Below are positions 15,901 through 21,769 of a DNA stretch of 21,769 nt, one piece after another. The notes under the pieces were generated by a model. That model saw only the letters and a list, made by a program, of their open reading frames with translations. It was not told the DNA's origin and made no database searches. The first letter of the stretch is position 1. Each line of letters begins with the position of its first letter. The translations under genes and the position numbers were made by a program. The stretch is from a virus, in the IMG/VR virus record IMGVR_UViG_3300046007_006213, positions 1-21,769 of that record; one strand, 5' to 3'.

Positions 15901-18900
15901 TTGTTGTAGATTCATTTAACGGCACATCCGTTGCTGATGTAACTAATACTGATTATTCTATTGCTGTTGACCCTAAGAGAAAAGAAATTAGGCCAACATT
16001 TAACATTACATCACACCTATTAACATTTGATTCCGCTAATTCATCTAACTATTTGAAGGCTGGTCCAATTGTGATGCCTACAGCAACACATACTGTTTTT
16101 GTTGACCAAAACAAATCTTCAAAAGTATATAATATTAATCCATTTAATATTGTAAACTACATTGGTAAAATTCAATTAGACCCACCATCAGATGTTTGGA
16201 TTGATACAGACAAACAACCAGATGTTCTTGTAAACCTTGAAGGTGATAGAGATGCATGGGCTTTAATTACTGCAAATGCATACAATTATGAATGGGGTAA
16301 TTGGGAAACTTATTGGACAGGAACCTCAGAAACAACAAGTGTTCGTGGCGAAGGCGGTTGGATTAATGGTCAAGCAAACTTAGGCGGAGTTTGGAATGGC
16401 CAAGGCGGCGGCGGTGGCGCAGGTGCAGCTTGGGTTCAATCATCAGTAGTTACAACAACATCAGCTCAAACTCGCTCAGGTACATTTTCTAGGGTTGTTC
16501 CATCAACCATTACTCAATCATTGGGTGACCGTGTTATTGATGTGTCAATTATTCCTTATATGCGTAACCGTGGTGTATTGTTTAGTTGTTCTGATTTCAA
16601 ACCAACCACAGAGTTATATGGTTTCTTTGATAACATTAGTGTAAACAAATACATTGCTCGTGCAAACAAGTTCACATTAAGTTCTAATAACTTAGGTTAT
16701 ATCACACAGTCTGGTAATCCAGAAGCTGTGAATGTTACCAATACCGCAACAAGCACCGTTAACGCAACAGCATTTATTGTTCGCACATCAAATAGGGAAG
16801 CATTTGTAGTTAATTTGAGTCCTTCAACATTGTTGAATGGTGCAACTATGAATTTGGTTGGCCAATCTAGTGGCACAACAATTAAGATTAACGGGTATGA
16901 CCACTATTCTGGATTTGTAACTTCTGCTACATCTAATACAATTGTATTGGCTGTGGATGCTACAAGTGCAAATAATACTGGTGATTATGCTGGTTCAACA
17001 GTTTATATTGTTTCTGGTACTGGTGCTGGTCAATCTGCAACAGTTTCTTCTTACACCGCAGGAACAAGAACATTAACAATCGTTGGAACATGGACAACAA
17101 CACCAACATCTAGTTCTGTTTACTCAATTGGTAATCTAACAACAACATCCGCAGGCGATGTTGCTGGTGTATTTAATATTCCAAATGGTGTGTTCCGCAT
17201 TGGTGAGAAAAACTTCCGATTAATTGACAATTCAACTGGTGATATTGGTTCATCTTCTACAAACGGAGATGCCACATTCTTTGCACAAGGTATTTTGCAA
17301 AGAACAGAAAACACAATTATTTCTGCTACTGTTCCAACAACTCAGCGTGTTGCTGTTAATGACAATAGAGTTGTTACGACAACAGCTGTTGCAGAGCGTG
17401 TTATTGGTTGGTATGACCCATTAGCACAAACATTCTTAGTATCTCCAACAAATTACCCACAAGGTATTTTCTTATCTAAGGCTCGTTTCTGCTTTAAGAC
17501 AAAAGATCCAACTGTACCTGTTACACTACAAGTTCGTTCTGTTGTAAATGGATATCCTTCAACATCTTTGGTTTATCCATATACGACAGTTACATTAACA
17601 CCAGATAAAGTTAAAACAACTACATCTCCTAATTTGGATGATCCAACCAAATACACAGAATTTGTATTTGATTCTCCAATATTCTTGCAACCTGGTGAAC
17701 ATTGCTTTGTGTTAGCATCTAATTCTAACAAGTATGAAACATATGCGGCTGAAATTGGTAAATTAGATACGGTATCAGCAAGACAAATTTCAGAGCAACC
17801 ATATCAAGGTTCATTGTTCTTATCACAAAACGGTTCTACATGGACTGCTGAGCAAAACTCAGATTTAATGTTTAGATTGTTTAGATATACATTTGATACT
17901 GGTACAACTCAGGCACAATTTAATGTTAATTATCCATCTGCAAACACAGTATATGATTTGATGCATTTAATTTCAAATGATGTTTCTGTTGAAAATACTT
18001 CAATTTCATATCAGTTTAATTCTGAAAAAGCTGTGACTGGCGGTAAAACAGGCTTCTTGCCATTTACTCCTTTGACAGACTATCCAATGACCGATGGTAA
18101 TGGACGCCGTGTATTAACAACAACTGCTAATACGACATTGACAGTTAAAGCTACAATGGCAACCAACAACCCTGACATTGCACCATTTATTGATACTTCA
18201 CGCATAAGCATGATTGCGGTTGAAAACAATATTAATGATTTACCATTAAGTAATTCTGGAATTGTATTGTCAAGTGGTGGAACAGGTTACTCTACTAATG
18301 CAAATGCAATTGTAACAATTACTGGCGGTGGCGGTTCAGGTGCAACTGCAGCTGCTGTTGTAACCAATAATGTGGTCACATCGGTATACTTGACTGCTGC
18401 TGGTTCTGGTTACGAAACATCTCCAACAATTACATTGACAGATGCAAATACAACACCAGGTACCGGTGCAACAATCACCTATAACGGTGAAGATAAGAAA
18501 TCCGGTGGTAACTCTAATGTTCGTTACATTACTCGCAAGGTTAATTTAGCAGACGGGTTTGATTCTGGTGATTTGCGTGTTTATCTAACCGCATATAAAC
18601 CATCAAGCTCAAACATTCGTGTTTACTATAAAGTATTGTCTATCTCTGATCCTGATGCATTTGAAGATAAAAACTATCAGTTAATGACACAGTTGAATAA
18701 TACCAATTTTGTGTCGGCTAACTATAATGACTATCGTGAAATCTCATATGCTCCAGGTGTCAACGGCACAGCAAATAATTCTGTAAGTTACACTTCAGGT
18801 TCCACTTCGTTTAGTAACTTCAGAACATTTGCTATTAAGATTGTATTGACTGGCACATCAACAACTGATGTTCCTAAGGTGCGTGATTTCCGTGCAATTG

Positions 18901-18920
18901 CTTTACCTGCAGGTAGTTAA
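12921..18920 (+). CDS. Very large DUF4815-type baseplate/tail-fibre structural protein
   Basis: This 1999-residue protein is the largest in the window. Its N-terminus (FNVNPYYDDFDEDKKFLRIL, then FKPGFAVQARELTQSQTILQ) matches the phage family I know as DUF4815, found in virion proteins of aquatic T4-like phages; no function is proven. The N-terminal family region covers roughly the first 350 residues or more. Beta modules follow. A short module with GAG-E/Q and a later TxTxxxxW occurs near 473 and again near 1364. A Gly/Trp-rich segment spans 1143-1171. GWYDPLAQTFLVSP, a phage tail motif, lies near 1494. GTGY units start near 1787. The end (from about 1868) is KVNLADGFDSGDLRVYLTAY and ASxNxRYY-like strands. 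Position after gp8 suggests it takes the peripheral baseplate or fibre-anchor place of T4 gp9/gp10. No frameshift is seen across 6 kb. Confidence 0.75.
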   Translation: MSLNTNFNVNPYYDDFDEDKKFLRILFKPGFAVQARELTQSQTILQKQVERFGSHVFKNGSVVSGGELFIHNSTYLNVATDYAGTAVNINNFNGKTITNLAGTKTGQVVVVYDANAGTGDPKTVYVKQISGSAFAAGDTITTVEDAPVFANVSTGGAGTGQLFSVNDGVFFYDGFFLKNSAQTIAISKYGTSSNARIGFEITESIVEYTQDTSLLDPAQDASNFQAPGADRFKIDLILSSRALDSADDTQFIELARVQNGTLSYALIYPQYAVLEDTLARRTYDESGNYTVRQFKIALETSAANTAKANVILSPGKAYVYGYEYETIAPTTITFDKPRTTDSVANKRLTADYGYYVYSNTHFGSLPINSLQTVDLHCVSNSTINVTTAGTITNTKIGTARVKSIAFDSASNTQNSATYTYRTYLFDVNVGSITGGNVVVLGTNTGYVQIANSITGSQLYSTANSAYTGSKFRILTGPGAGETPKTITNYNGATQTIQLSEPFINTPNSLSNWSIDFEVNDIKSLSVVSGTTRLAAADIDISSKDPASTYNDTFISDSNLEPLLFNLGQNYIAQNTIADFSYSYKRLYESQSFSSSDSPALTVGTGETISAATSSSAKAENYQIVVTTAGTSPYTVGQIIPANLFTVDTGTRKITVTSGNNMVANITATIDASNPGSKGKTYVGANSTVQTSDGTSIFANNGVILYTANGQVHIMANTVYKTPGSVQSLFVPDVIELVSVLDFNGNQITVANSTTATNVTSRYTLDNGQRDSFYDHSSIRLKAGSLAPNGPLLVRFNRFSSSGAGFFTVDSYVGYNYGSIPSYTSQAIGQIYQLRDCLDYRPVRSIPTTPATANTVSFDVDSTTTGPKIPENGSDILLDYQYYLPRIDKVILNKNRNFEVLQGNPSLTPVVPNDKDGAMTLYILRERAYVANTSDIDVEYIDNKRYTMRDIGNIDKRIGNLEYYTSLSLLEQSALNKQDLTILDSTNLPRFKNGIVVDSFNGTSVADVTNTDYSIAVDPKRKEIRPTFNITSHLLTFDSANSSNYLKAGPIVMPTATHTVFVDQNKSSKVYNINPFNIVNYIGKIQLDPPSDVWIDTDKQPDVLVNLEGDRDAWALITANAYNYEWGNWETYWTGTSETTSVRGEGGWINGQANLGGVWNGQGGGGGAGAAWVQSSVVTTTSAQTRSGTFSRVVPSTITQSLGDRVIDVSIIPYMRNRGVLFSCSDFKPTTELYGFFDNISVNKYIARANKFTLSSNNLGYITQSGNPEAVNVTNTATSTVNATAFIVRTSNREAFVVNLSPSTLLNGATMNLVGQSSGTTIKINGYDHYSGFVTSATSNTIVLAVDATSANNTGDYAGSTVYIVSGTGAGQSATVSSYTAGTRTLTIVGTWTTTPTSSSVYSIGNLTTTSAGDVAGVFNIPNGVFRIGEKNFRLIDNSTGDIGSSSTNGDATFFAQGILQRTENTIISATVPTTQRVAVNDNRVVTTTAVAERVIGWYDPLAQTFLVSPTNYPQGIFLSKARFCFKTKDPTVPVTLQVRSVVNGYPSTSLVYPYTTVTLTPDKVKTTTSPNLDDPTKYTEFVFDSPIFLQPGEHCFVLASNSNKYETYAAEIGKLDTVSARQISEQPYQGSLFLSQNGSTWTAEQNSDLMFRLFRYTFDTGTTQAQFNVNYPSANTVYDLMHLISNDVSVENTSISYQFNSEKAVTGGKTGFLPFTPLTDYPMTDGNGRRVLTTTANTTLTVKATMATNNPDIAPFIDTSRISMIAVENNINDLPLSNSGIVLSSGGTGYSTNANAIVTITGGGGSGATAAAVVTNNVVTSVYLTAAGSGYETSPTITLTDANTTPGTGATITYNGEDKKSGGNSNVRYITRKVNLADGFDSGDLRVYLTAYKPSSSNIRVYYKVLSISDPDAFEDKNYQLMTQLNNTNFVSANYNDYREISYAPGVNGTANNSVSYTSGSTSFSNFRTFAIKIVLTGTSTTDVPKVRDFRAIALPAGS
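16347..16433 (+). other. Gly/Trp-rich linker in the DUF4815-type protein
   Basis: Residues 1143-1171 read as a run of Gly with Trp, Asn and Gln, ending GQGGGGGAGAAW. The DNA here is richer in G and C than its surroundings. It probably forms a flexible hinge between the N-terminal and C-terminal halves. Confidence 0.5.
18256..18480 (+). repeat. Tandem GTGY beta modules near the end of the DUF4815-type protein
   Basis: Two units, GGTGYSTNANAIVTITGGGG and AGSGYETSPTITLTDANTT, are followed by GTGATITYNG. They are close in pattern to those in gp6, the gp7-position gene and gp8. Confidence 0.65.
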
Positions 18921-18922
18921 TT

Positions 18923-19147
18923 ATGTTTGCTAAAGTAAAAGACCACGAAAACTTAGTAAGAGATATGAACTCCAAAGCGATTCTAAATACAGATAAATTA
19001 GCTTTGCAAGAGTATTATCAGAAAAGAGAAATGGCAAAAAAAGAACTATCTGAAAAGGTAGAATCAAAACAACGCCTAGATAAAATAGAAAACGAAATGT
19101 CAGAAATAAAAGACTTGTTGCGTGAACTTATTGGCAGAGGTAAATAA
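18923..19147 (+). CDS. Small coiled-coil protein
   Basis: This 74-residue protein is highly charged and predicted to be mostly helical. From about residue 32 the sequence REMAKKELSEKVESKQRL and the following DKIENEMSEIKDLLREL show hydrophobic residues at heptad-like spacing, so a coiled coil is likely. I know of no function. It begins 2 bases after the stop of the large structural protein and overlaps the next start (TAATG), so it belongs to the same late unit and could be a chaperone or a small trimerising connector for the fibre genes. Similar short charged proteins occur among structural genes of aquatic T4-like phages, as a general impression only. Confidence 0.7.
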   Translation: MFAKVKDHENLVRDMNSKAILNTDKLALQEYYQKREMAKKELSEKVESKQRLDKIENEMSEIKDLLRELIGRGK

Positions 19148-19848
19148 TGGCTATTACACAATTATCAACAGCCAATACATTCCAACAATGGTTGATTGCA
19201 ACACAAGCATTAATTACCACATCAAACACATTAACTGATGGTAATGGCGCTTCGTTTATTGCTAACACCAAGTTAGATGTTTCTGGTGCAGGTTCACAGT
19301 TAAATGTCCGCAATAGTGCTGGTATCAATACACTCTATGCGAACAATGCAATTCTTGGTGGCTTCACTAATGTAACCACACTTAATGTATCAACAACAGG
19401 TTATATTGGTGGTGATTTAACGGTTGCAGGAAATGTAACTGTTTCTGGTAATATCATATTAGATTCTATTGGCTTTGATGATATTATTGCCAATGGTTCT
19501 ATAACGGCCGCAAATAATTTAACAATTGGTGGTTTTGCAACTATTACTGGCAATACCACTCTAAGTAATACCACAGTAACTTATGGCAATTTTAGTACCG
19601 CCAATGTTACAATTTTGACTGGTTCGGCCAACACAGCAATATATAGCAATATTACGATAGCCTCAGCAACAGCAACATCTGCTGGGTCATATGCTAACTC
19701 AGCATTTTTACAGGCTAACACTCCAAGTTTTACTGCCAACTCTGGTTCAGCATATGCAAATAGTGCTTTTGTATCGGCAAATAGTGCATTTACCGCTGCC
19801 AATAATGCGATAGATAGTGCAGTAGCTTTGTCAATTGCACTTGGATAA
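19147..19848 (+). CDS. Repetitive fibre-like structural protein
   Basis: This 233-residue protein has low-complexity, Ala/Asn/Thr/Ser-rich sequence typical of phage fibre proteins. The N-terminus (MAITQLSTANTFQQWLIATQ) may be an attachment segment. Residues about 90-165 carry short strand repeats of the form GDLTVAGNVTVSGNI, NNLTIGGFATITGNT and YGNFSTANVTIL, consistent with a beta-helical or trimeric stem. The end has YANSAF at 182 and 203 and ANSAF again at 211-215, spaced by Gln/Ala/Asn/Ser stretches. No enzymatic motif is visible. The start overlaps the preceding coiled-coil gene by one base, and two late promoter boxes cover its last codons. A short fibre or collar of the baseplate is likely; exact role unknown. 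Confidence 0.7.
   Translation: MAITQLSTANTFQQWLIATQALITTSNTLTDGNGASFIANTKLDVSGAGSQLNVRNSAGINTLYANNAILGGFTNVTTLNVSTTGYIGGDLTVAGNVTVSGNIILDSIGFDDIIANGSITAANNLTIGGFATITGNTTLSNTTVTYGNFSTANVTILTGSANTAIYSNITIASATATSAGSYANSAFLQANTPSFTANSGSAYANSAFVSANSAFTAANNAIDSAVALSIALG
19687..19806 (+). repeat. YANSAF / ANSAF repeats at the C-terminus of the fibre-like protein
   Basis: YANSAF occurs twice, 21 residues apart, and ANSAF once more 8 residues later (counting from the second ANSAF). Intervening residues are Ala, Asn, Ser, Gln and Thr. The pattern suggests a helical or trimeric stalk. Confidence 0.65.
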
Positions 19849-19859
19849 ATACATAAATA
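19844..19859 (+). promoter_or_regulatory. Tandem late promoter boxes GATAAATA and CATAAATA
   Basis: GATAAATA at 19844-19851 and CATAAATA at 19852-19859 lie back to back. The first overlaps the stop codon of the fibre-like gene. T4 spacing predicts starts near 19857 and 19865. Both give leaders that reach the ribosome-binding site at 19867-19871 (barely for the second). They probably boost the two following genes. Confidence 0.6.
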
Positions 19860-19866
19860 GAGTATT

Positions 19867-19871
19867 AAGGA
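19867..19871 (+). promoter_or_regulatory. Ribosome-binding site of the 108-residue protein
   Basis: AAGGA lies 12 bases before the ATG at 19884, slightly farther than usual, in the only real intergenic gap on the plus strand. Confidence 0.5.
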
Positions 19872-19883
19872 ACATAAAATAAT

Positions 19884-20210
19884 ATGCCAAATACATTCAA
19901 ATCAAATGTAGCACTCAATGTAGAAACAACTGGTAATACAGTTTATACTTGTCCTAGTGCAACACAAACAACTCTCATTGGAATGACATTATCCAATAAA
20001 TCAACGGGAACTATTACAGCAAATGTTTACTTGCGCCGTTCTTCTGTTGATTATTCGTTAATCTCCAATGCACCAATTCTAACTGGTTCAACATTAGTAC
20101 CAATTGGTGGAGACCAAAAAGTTGTTTTACAAGCTGCAGATACACTTAAAGTAACAACAAGTGCCAACAACTCTGTTGATGTAATCACAAGTTTGTTAGA
20201 AATTAGCTAA
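19884..20210 (+). CDS. Small beta-rich virion-type protein
   Basis: This 108-residue protein is probably an all-beta sandwich: NTVYTCPSATQTTLIGMTLS, GTITANVYLRRSSVDYSLIS and a C-terminal ADTLKVTTSANNSVDVITSL give alternating strands. Proteins of this size and style occur beside tail-fibre genes in aquatic phages and are usually called virion structural; no specific role is known to me. It has no signal peptide or membrane segment. It follows a tandem late promoter, and its stop codon forms part of the TAAGGA ribosome-binding site for the tail fibre gene 9 bases later. A fibre-capping or decoration role is inferred from position only. Confidence 0.7.
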   Translation: MPNTFKSNVALNVETTGNTVYTCPSATQTTLIGMTLSNKSTGTITANVYLRRSSVDYSLISNAPILTGSTLVPIGGDQKVVLQAADTLKVTTSANNSVDVITSLLEIS

Positions 20211-20213
20211 GGA
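20209..20213 (+). promoter_or_regulatory. Ribosome-binding site of the tail fibre gene
   Basis: AAGGA lies 6 bases before the ATG at 20220 and overlaps the preceding stop codon. It identifies the start of a gene that has no stop inside the window. Confidence 0.65.
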
Positions 20214-20219
20214 TAATTC

Positions 20220-21769
20220 ATGGGATATCTTGGAGCAGTAGGTCCTGCATACGATCCAACTAGAGCAACTGTACCTCAATTAGACGCTGAGCGTTTTAGT
20301 GGTAACAATTCTGCCGTTGCATTTACACTTTCACGACAGGTTGTAAGTCCAACCGATGTAGATGTTATTGTTGAAAATGTTCGACAAGAACCAATCGTTG
20401 CTTACAGCATTGTAAACGGTAGCACATTAACATTTACAGAAGCTCCACAGACCGGTACAAATAACATCTATGTTATCTATCGTGGCTCTGGTATGTCAAA
20501 TTATGCTTTTGTACCAGATGGTTCAATCTCATATGCCAAGTTAGCAAACAATATTCGCCAGTTCAATGTAGATAATTTTACTGCAAACGGAACTGGTCAA
20601 ACATTTACACTCTCTGAAACTCCTGCTACTGCCAATACAATTATGGTGGCAATTGACGGTGTAGTTCAGACCGCTCCAAGAAATTACAGTATTGCTGGAT
20701 CAACTATTATATTTGATTCTGCTCCAGCAGCATCTGCCAATGTTACAGTAAGACATTTAGGTTTTAGAACAACTGCAACAGTTACCGCATTATCAGCAGG
20801 TTCTGTAACGGCTACTGAGATAGTCGATGGTGCCGTTACTAATGCAAAACTTGCTGGTTCTATTACATCTGATAAAATTTCATCTGTTAATGGTGCATCA
20901 CTATTAGCAAATACTATTGCAGTTAATACAGTAAGCGGTAATGTTATTGTTGCAAATACTGTAAGTAACTCTGCATTTGCTACAGGTACTATTGAGAATT
21001 ATATGCGTAGCCAAACATTAGACTTTGGTATGCGGAATAGAATTATCAATGGCGCCATGCGGATTGACCAAAGAAATAATGGTGCAGCTAATACTCCAGT
21101 AAATAATGGGTATACACTTGATAGATGGAAATTTGGATTAACACAAGCTTCCAAATTTACTGCACAACAAGATTCTTCTGCTAATACAGTTGCTGGTTTT
21201 ACCAGTTCAATGAAAGTAACATCATCTTCTGCTTATTCTGTTACAACAGGAGATACTTTCTTTTTTGACCAAATTATTGAAGGAAACAATGTTGCTGATT
21301 TACGCTGGGGAACAGCAAGTGCTAGACCAGTTACATTATCATTTTGGGTTCGCAGTTCATTAACAGGACAATTTGGTGGAGCTTTAAGAAATAGTGCCGC
21401 CGATAGAGCATATCCATTTTTATATACAATAGTTGCCGCAAATACTTGGGAACAAAAATTTATTACAGTTGCTGGCGATACAAGCGGAACTTGGCTAACA
21501 ACTAACGGAACAGGTATTGAAATTGTATGGAATTTGGGTTCAGTTTCATCATACTTAGCCACAGCAGGTGATTGGACAGCCGGCAATATTATTGGCGCTA
21601 CAGGCGATACTTCAGTAGTTGGTACAAACGGCGCTACTTGGTATATTACTGGCATCCAATTGGAAGAAGGTTCTGTTCCAACTCCTTTTGAATACCGTCA
21701 ATATGGAACTGAGTTACATCTTTGCCAACGCTATTACAAACGAATTAGTCGTGTTGATTCTTCTGGTGG
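20220..21769 (+). CDS. Tail fibre protein with carbohydrate-binding-like C-terminal region (partial, right edge)
   Basis: The reading frame from ATG at 20220 stays open for 516 codons to the right edge. Residues about 35-95 and 129-190 are two copies of a beta unit starting FTLS and reading on to VDGVVQ-like, Y-S-I and a final RHLG/YRG; such units are common in phage fibre stems. Residues about 200-230 (TALSAGSVTATEIVDGAVTN, then AKLAG) resemble trimeric fibre shaft repeats. From N273-R-I-I-N-G-A-M the protein enters a domain with YTLDRW (298-303), TLSFWVRSS, TWYITGIQLEEGSVPTPFEY and LCQRYY. That order is familiar from receptor-binding or carbohydrate-binding modules of many phage fibres. The product probably recognises the host surface. 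The remaining C-terminus lies outside the window. It follows the small beta-rich gene at 9 bases, with a strong ribosome-binding site. Confidence 0.82.
   Translation, partial: MGYLGAVGPAYDPTRATVPQLDAERFSGNNSAVAFTLSRQVVSPTDVDVIVENVRQEPIVAYSIVNGSTLTFTEAPQTGTNNIYVIYRGSGMSNYAFVPDGSISYAKLANNIRQFNVDNFTANGTGQTFTLSETPATANTIMVAIDGVVQTAPRNYSIAGSTIIFDSAPAASANVTVRHLGFRTTATVTALSAGSVTATEIVDGAVTNAKLAGSITSDKISSVNGASLLANTIAVNTVSGNVIVANTVSNSAFATGTIENYMRSQTLDFGMRNRIINGAMRIDQRNNGAANTPVNNGYTLDRWKFGLTQASKFTAQQDSSANTVAGFTSSMKVTSSSAYSVTTGDTFFFDQIIEGNNVADLRWGTASARPVTLSFWVRSSLTGQFGGALRNSAADRAYPFLYTIVAANTWEQKFITVAGDTSGTWLTTNGTGIEIVWNLGSVSSYLATAGDWTAGNIIGATGDTSVVGTNGATWYITGIQLEEGSVPTPFEYRQYGTELHLCQRYYKRISRVDSSG
20320..20760 (+). 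repeat. Duplicated beta unit in the tail fibre (copies at about 20322-20500 and 20604-20763)
   Basis: Both copies begin FTLS, then have a short V/I-x-V strand (VDVIVENV and IMVAIDGV), Y-S-I, T-L/I-x-F, A-P and end in an aromatic/Arg strand. They begin 94 residues apart. Confidence 0.65.

Noticed and set aside
16347-16433. Collagen-like repeat in the large protein
   Set aside because: The glycines do not follow a Gly-x-y triplet pattern; it is a short Gly/Trp-rich linker.
21233-21655. Minus-strand open frame of 140 codons
   Set aside because: It lies wholly inside the tail fibre frame, which has strong domain matches and a ribosome-binding site. It has no good ribosome-binding site and no recognisable protein pattern.
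1-21769. tRNA genes, CRISPR arrays, insertion sequences or rho-independent terminators
   Set aside because: Intergenic gaps are mostly a few bases, the largest two (33 and 35 bases) hold promoters, and I see no cloverleaf, regular repeat-spacer pattern, inverted-repeat ends, or GC hairpin followed by a T run.

Overview
The window is a late structural module from a T4-like (exo-T-even) myovirus. It carries most of the baseplate, the central spike, and the first tail-fibre-type genes. Protein sequences recall the gp4, gp48, gp53, gp5, gp25, gp6 and gp8 families as they occur in aquatic T4-like phages such as cyanophages and pelagiphages. The DNA is AT-rich, genes are packed almost without gaps, and there are no tRNAs, host genes, CRISPR arrays or insertion sequences. 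The host cannot be determined from this window.

Layout. Bases 1-280 hold the 5' part of a gp4-like head-completion protein with PD-(D/E)xK nuclease residues. It is on the minus strand and runs off the left edge. A 33-base divergent gap carries a perfect T4-type late promoter box (TATAAATA). Everything to the right reads on the plus strand: gp48 tail-tube cap (314-1540), gp53 wedge (1540-2169), a gp27-type hub protein (2169-3491), a gp5 OB-fold protein (3491-3796), an unidentified helical protein (3799-4704), a gp5 beta-helix spike (4704-5516), an unidentified virion-type protein (5526-6353), gp25 (6371-6775), gp6 (6778-8832), a wedge-type protein in the gp7 position (8832-11336), gp8 (11352-12908), a 1999-residue DUF4815-type protein (12921-18920), a small coiled-coil protein (18923-19147), a repetitive fibre-like protein (19147-19848), a small beta protein (19884-20210) and a tail fibre with a carbohydrate-binding-like C-terminus (20220 onward, cut by the right edge).

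How the genes work together. The gp27-like protein, OB fold, helical protein and beta-helix would form the central hub and spike. gp53, gp25, gp6, the gp7-position protein and gp8 would form the wedges around it. gp48 would start the tail tube on top of the hub. The large DUF4815 protein and the downstream fibre-like genes would decorate the baseplate rim and contact the host. Recognisable T4 gp9, gp10, gp11 and gp12 are absent from their expected place. Many junctions are one-base TAATG stop/start overlaps, which suggests translational coupling. NATAAATA boxes recur at several gene borders, including a tandem pair at 19844-19859.

Most notable points: the T4 gp5 polypeptide is represented by separate genes with no visible lysozyme domain; the spike has an HxH motif close to its C-terminus; and a GTGY-type beta module is scattered through four consecutive baseplate genes. 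I found no wholly new non-phage system here. The unexplained parts are the helical hub gene, the 275-residue gene before gp25, and the very large DUF4815 protein.
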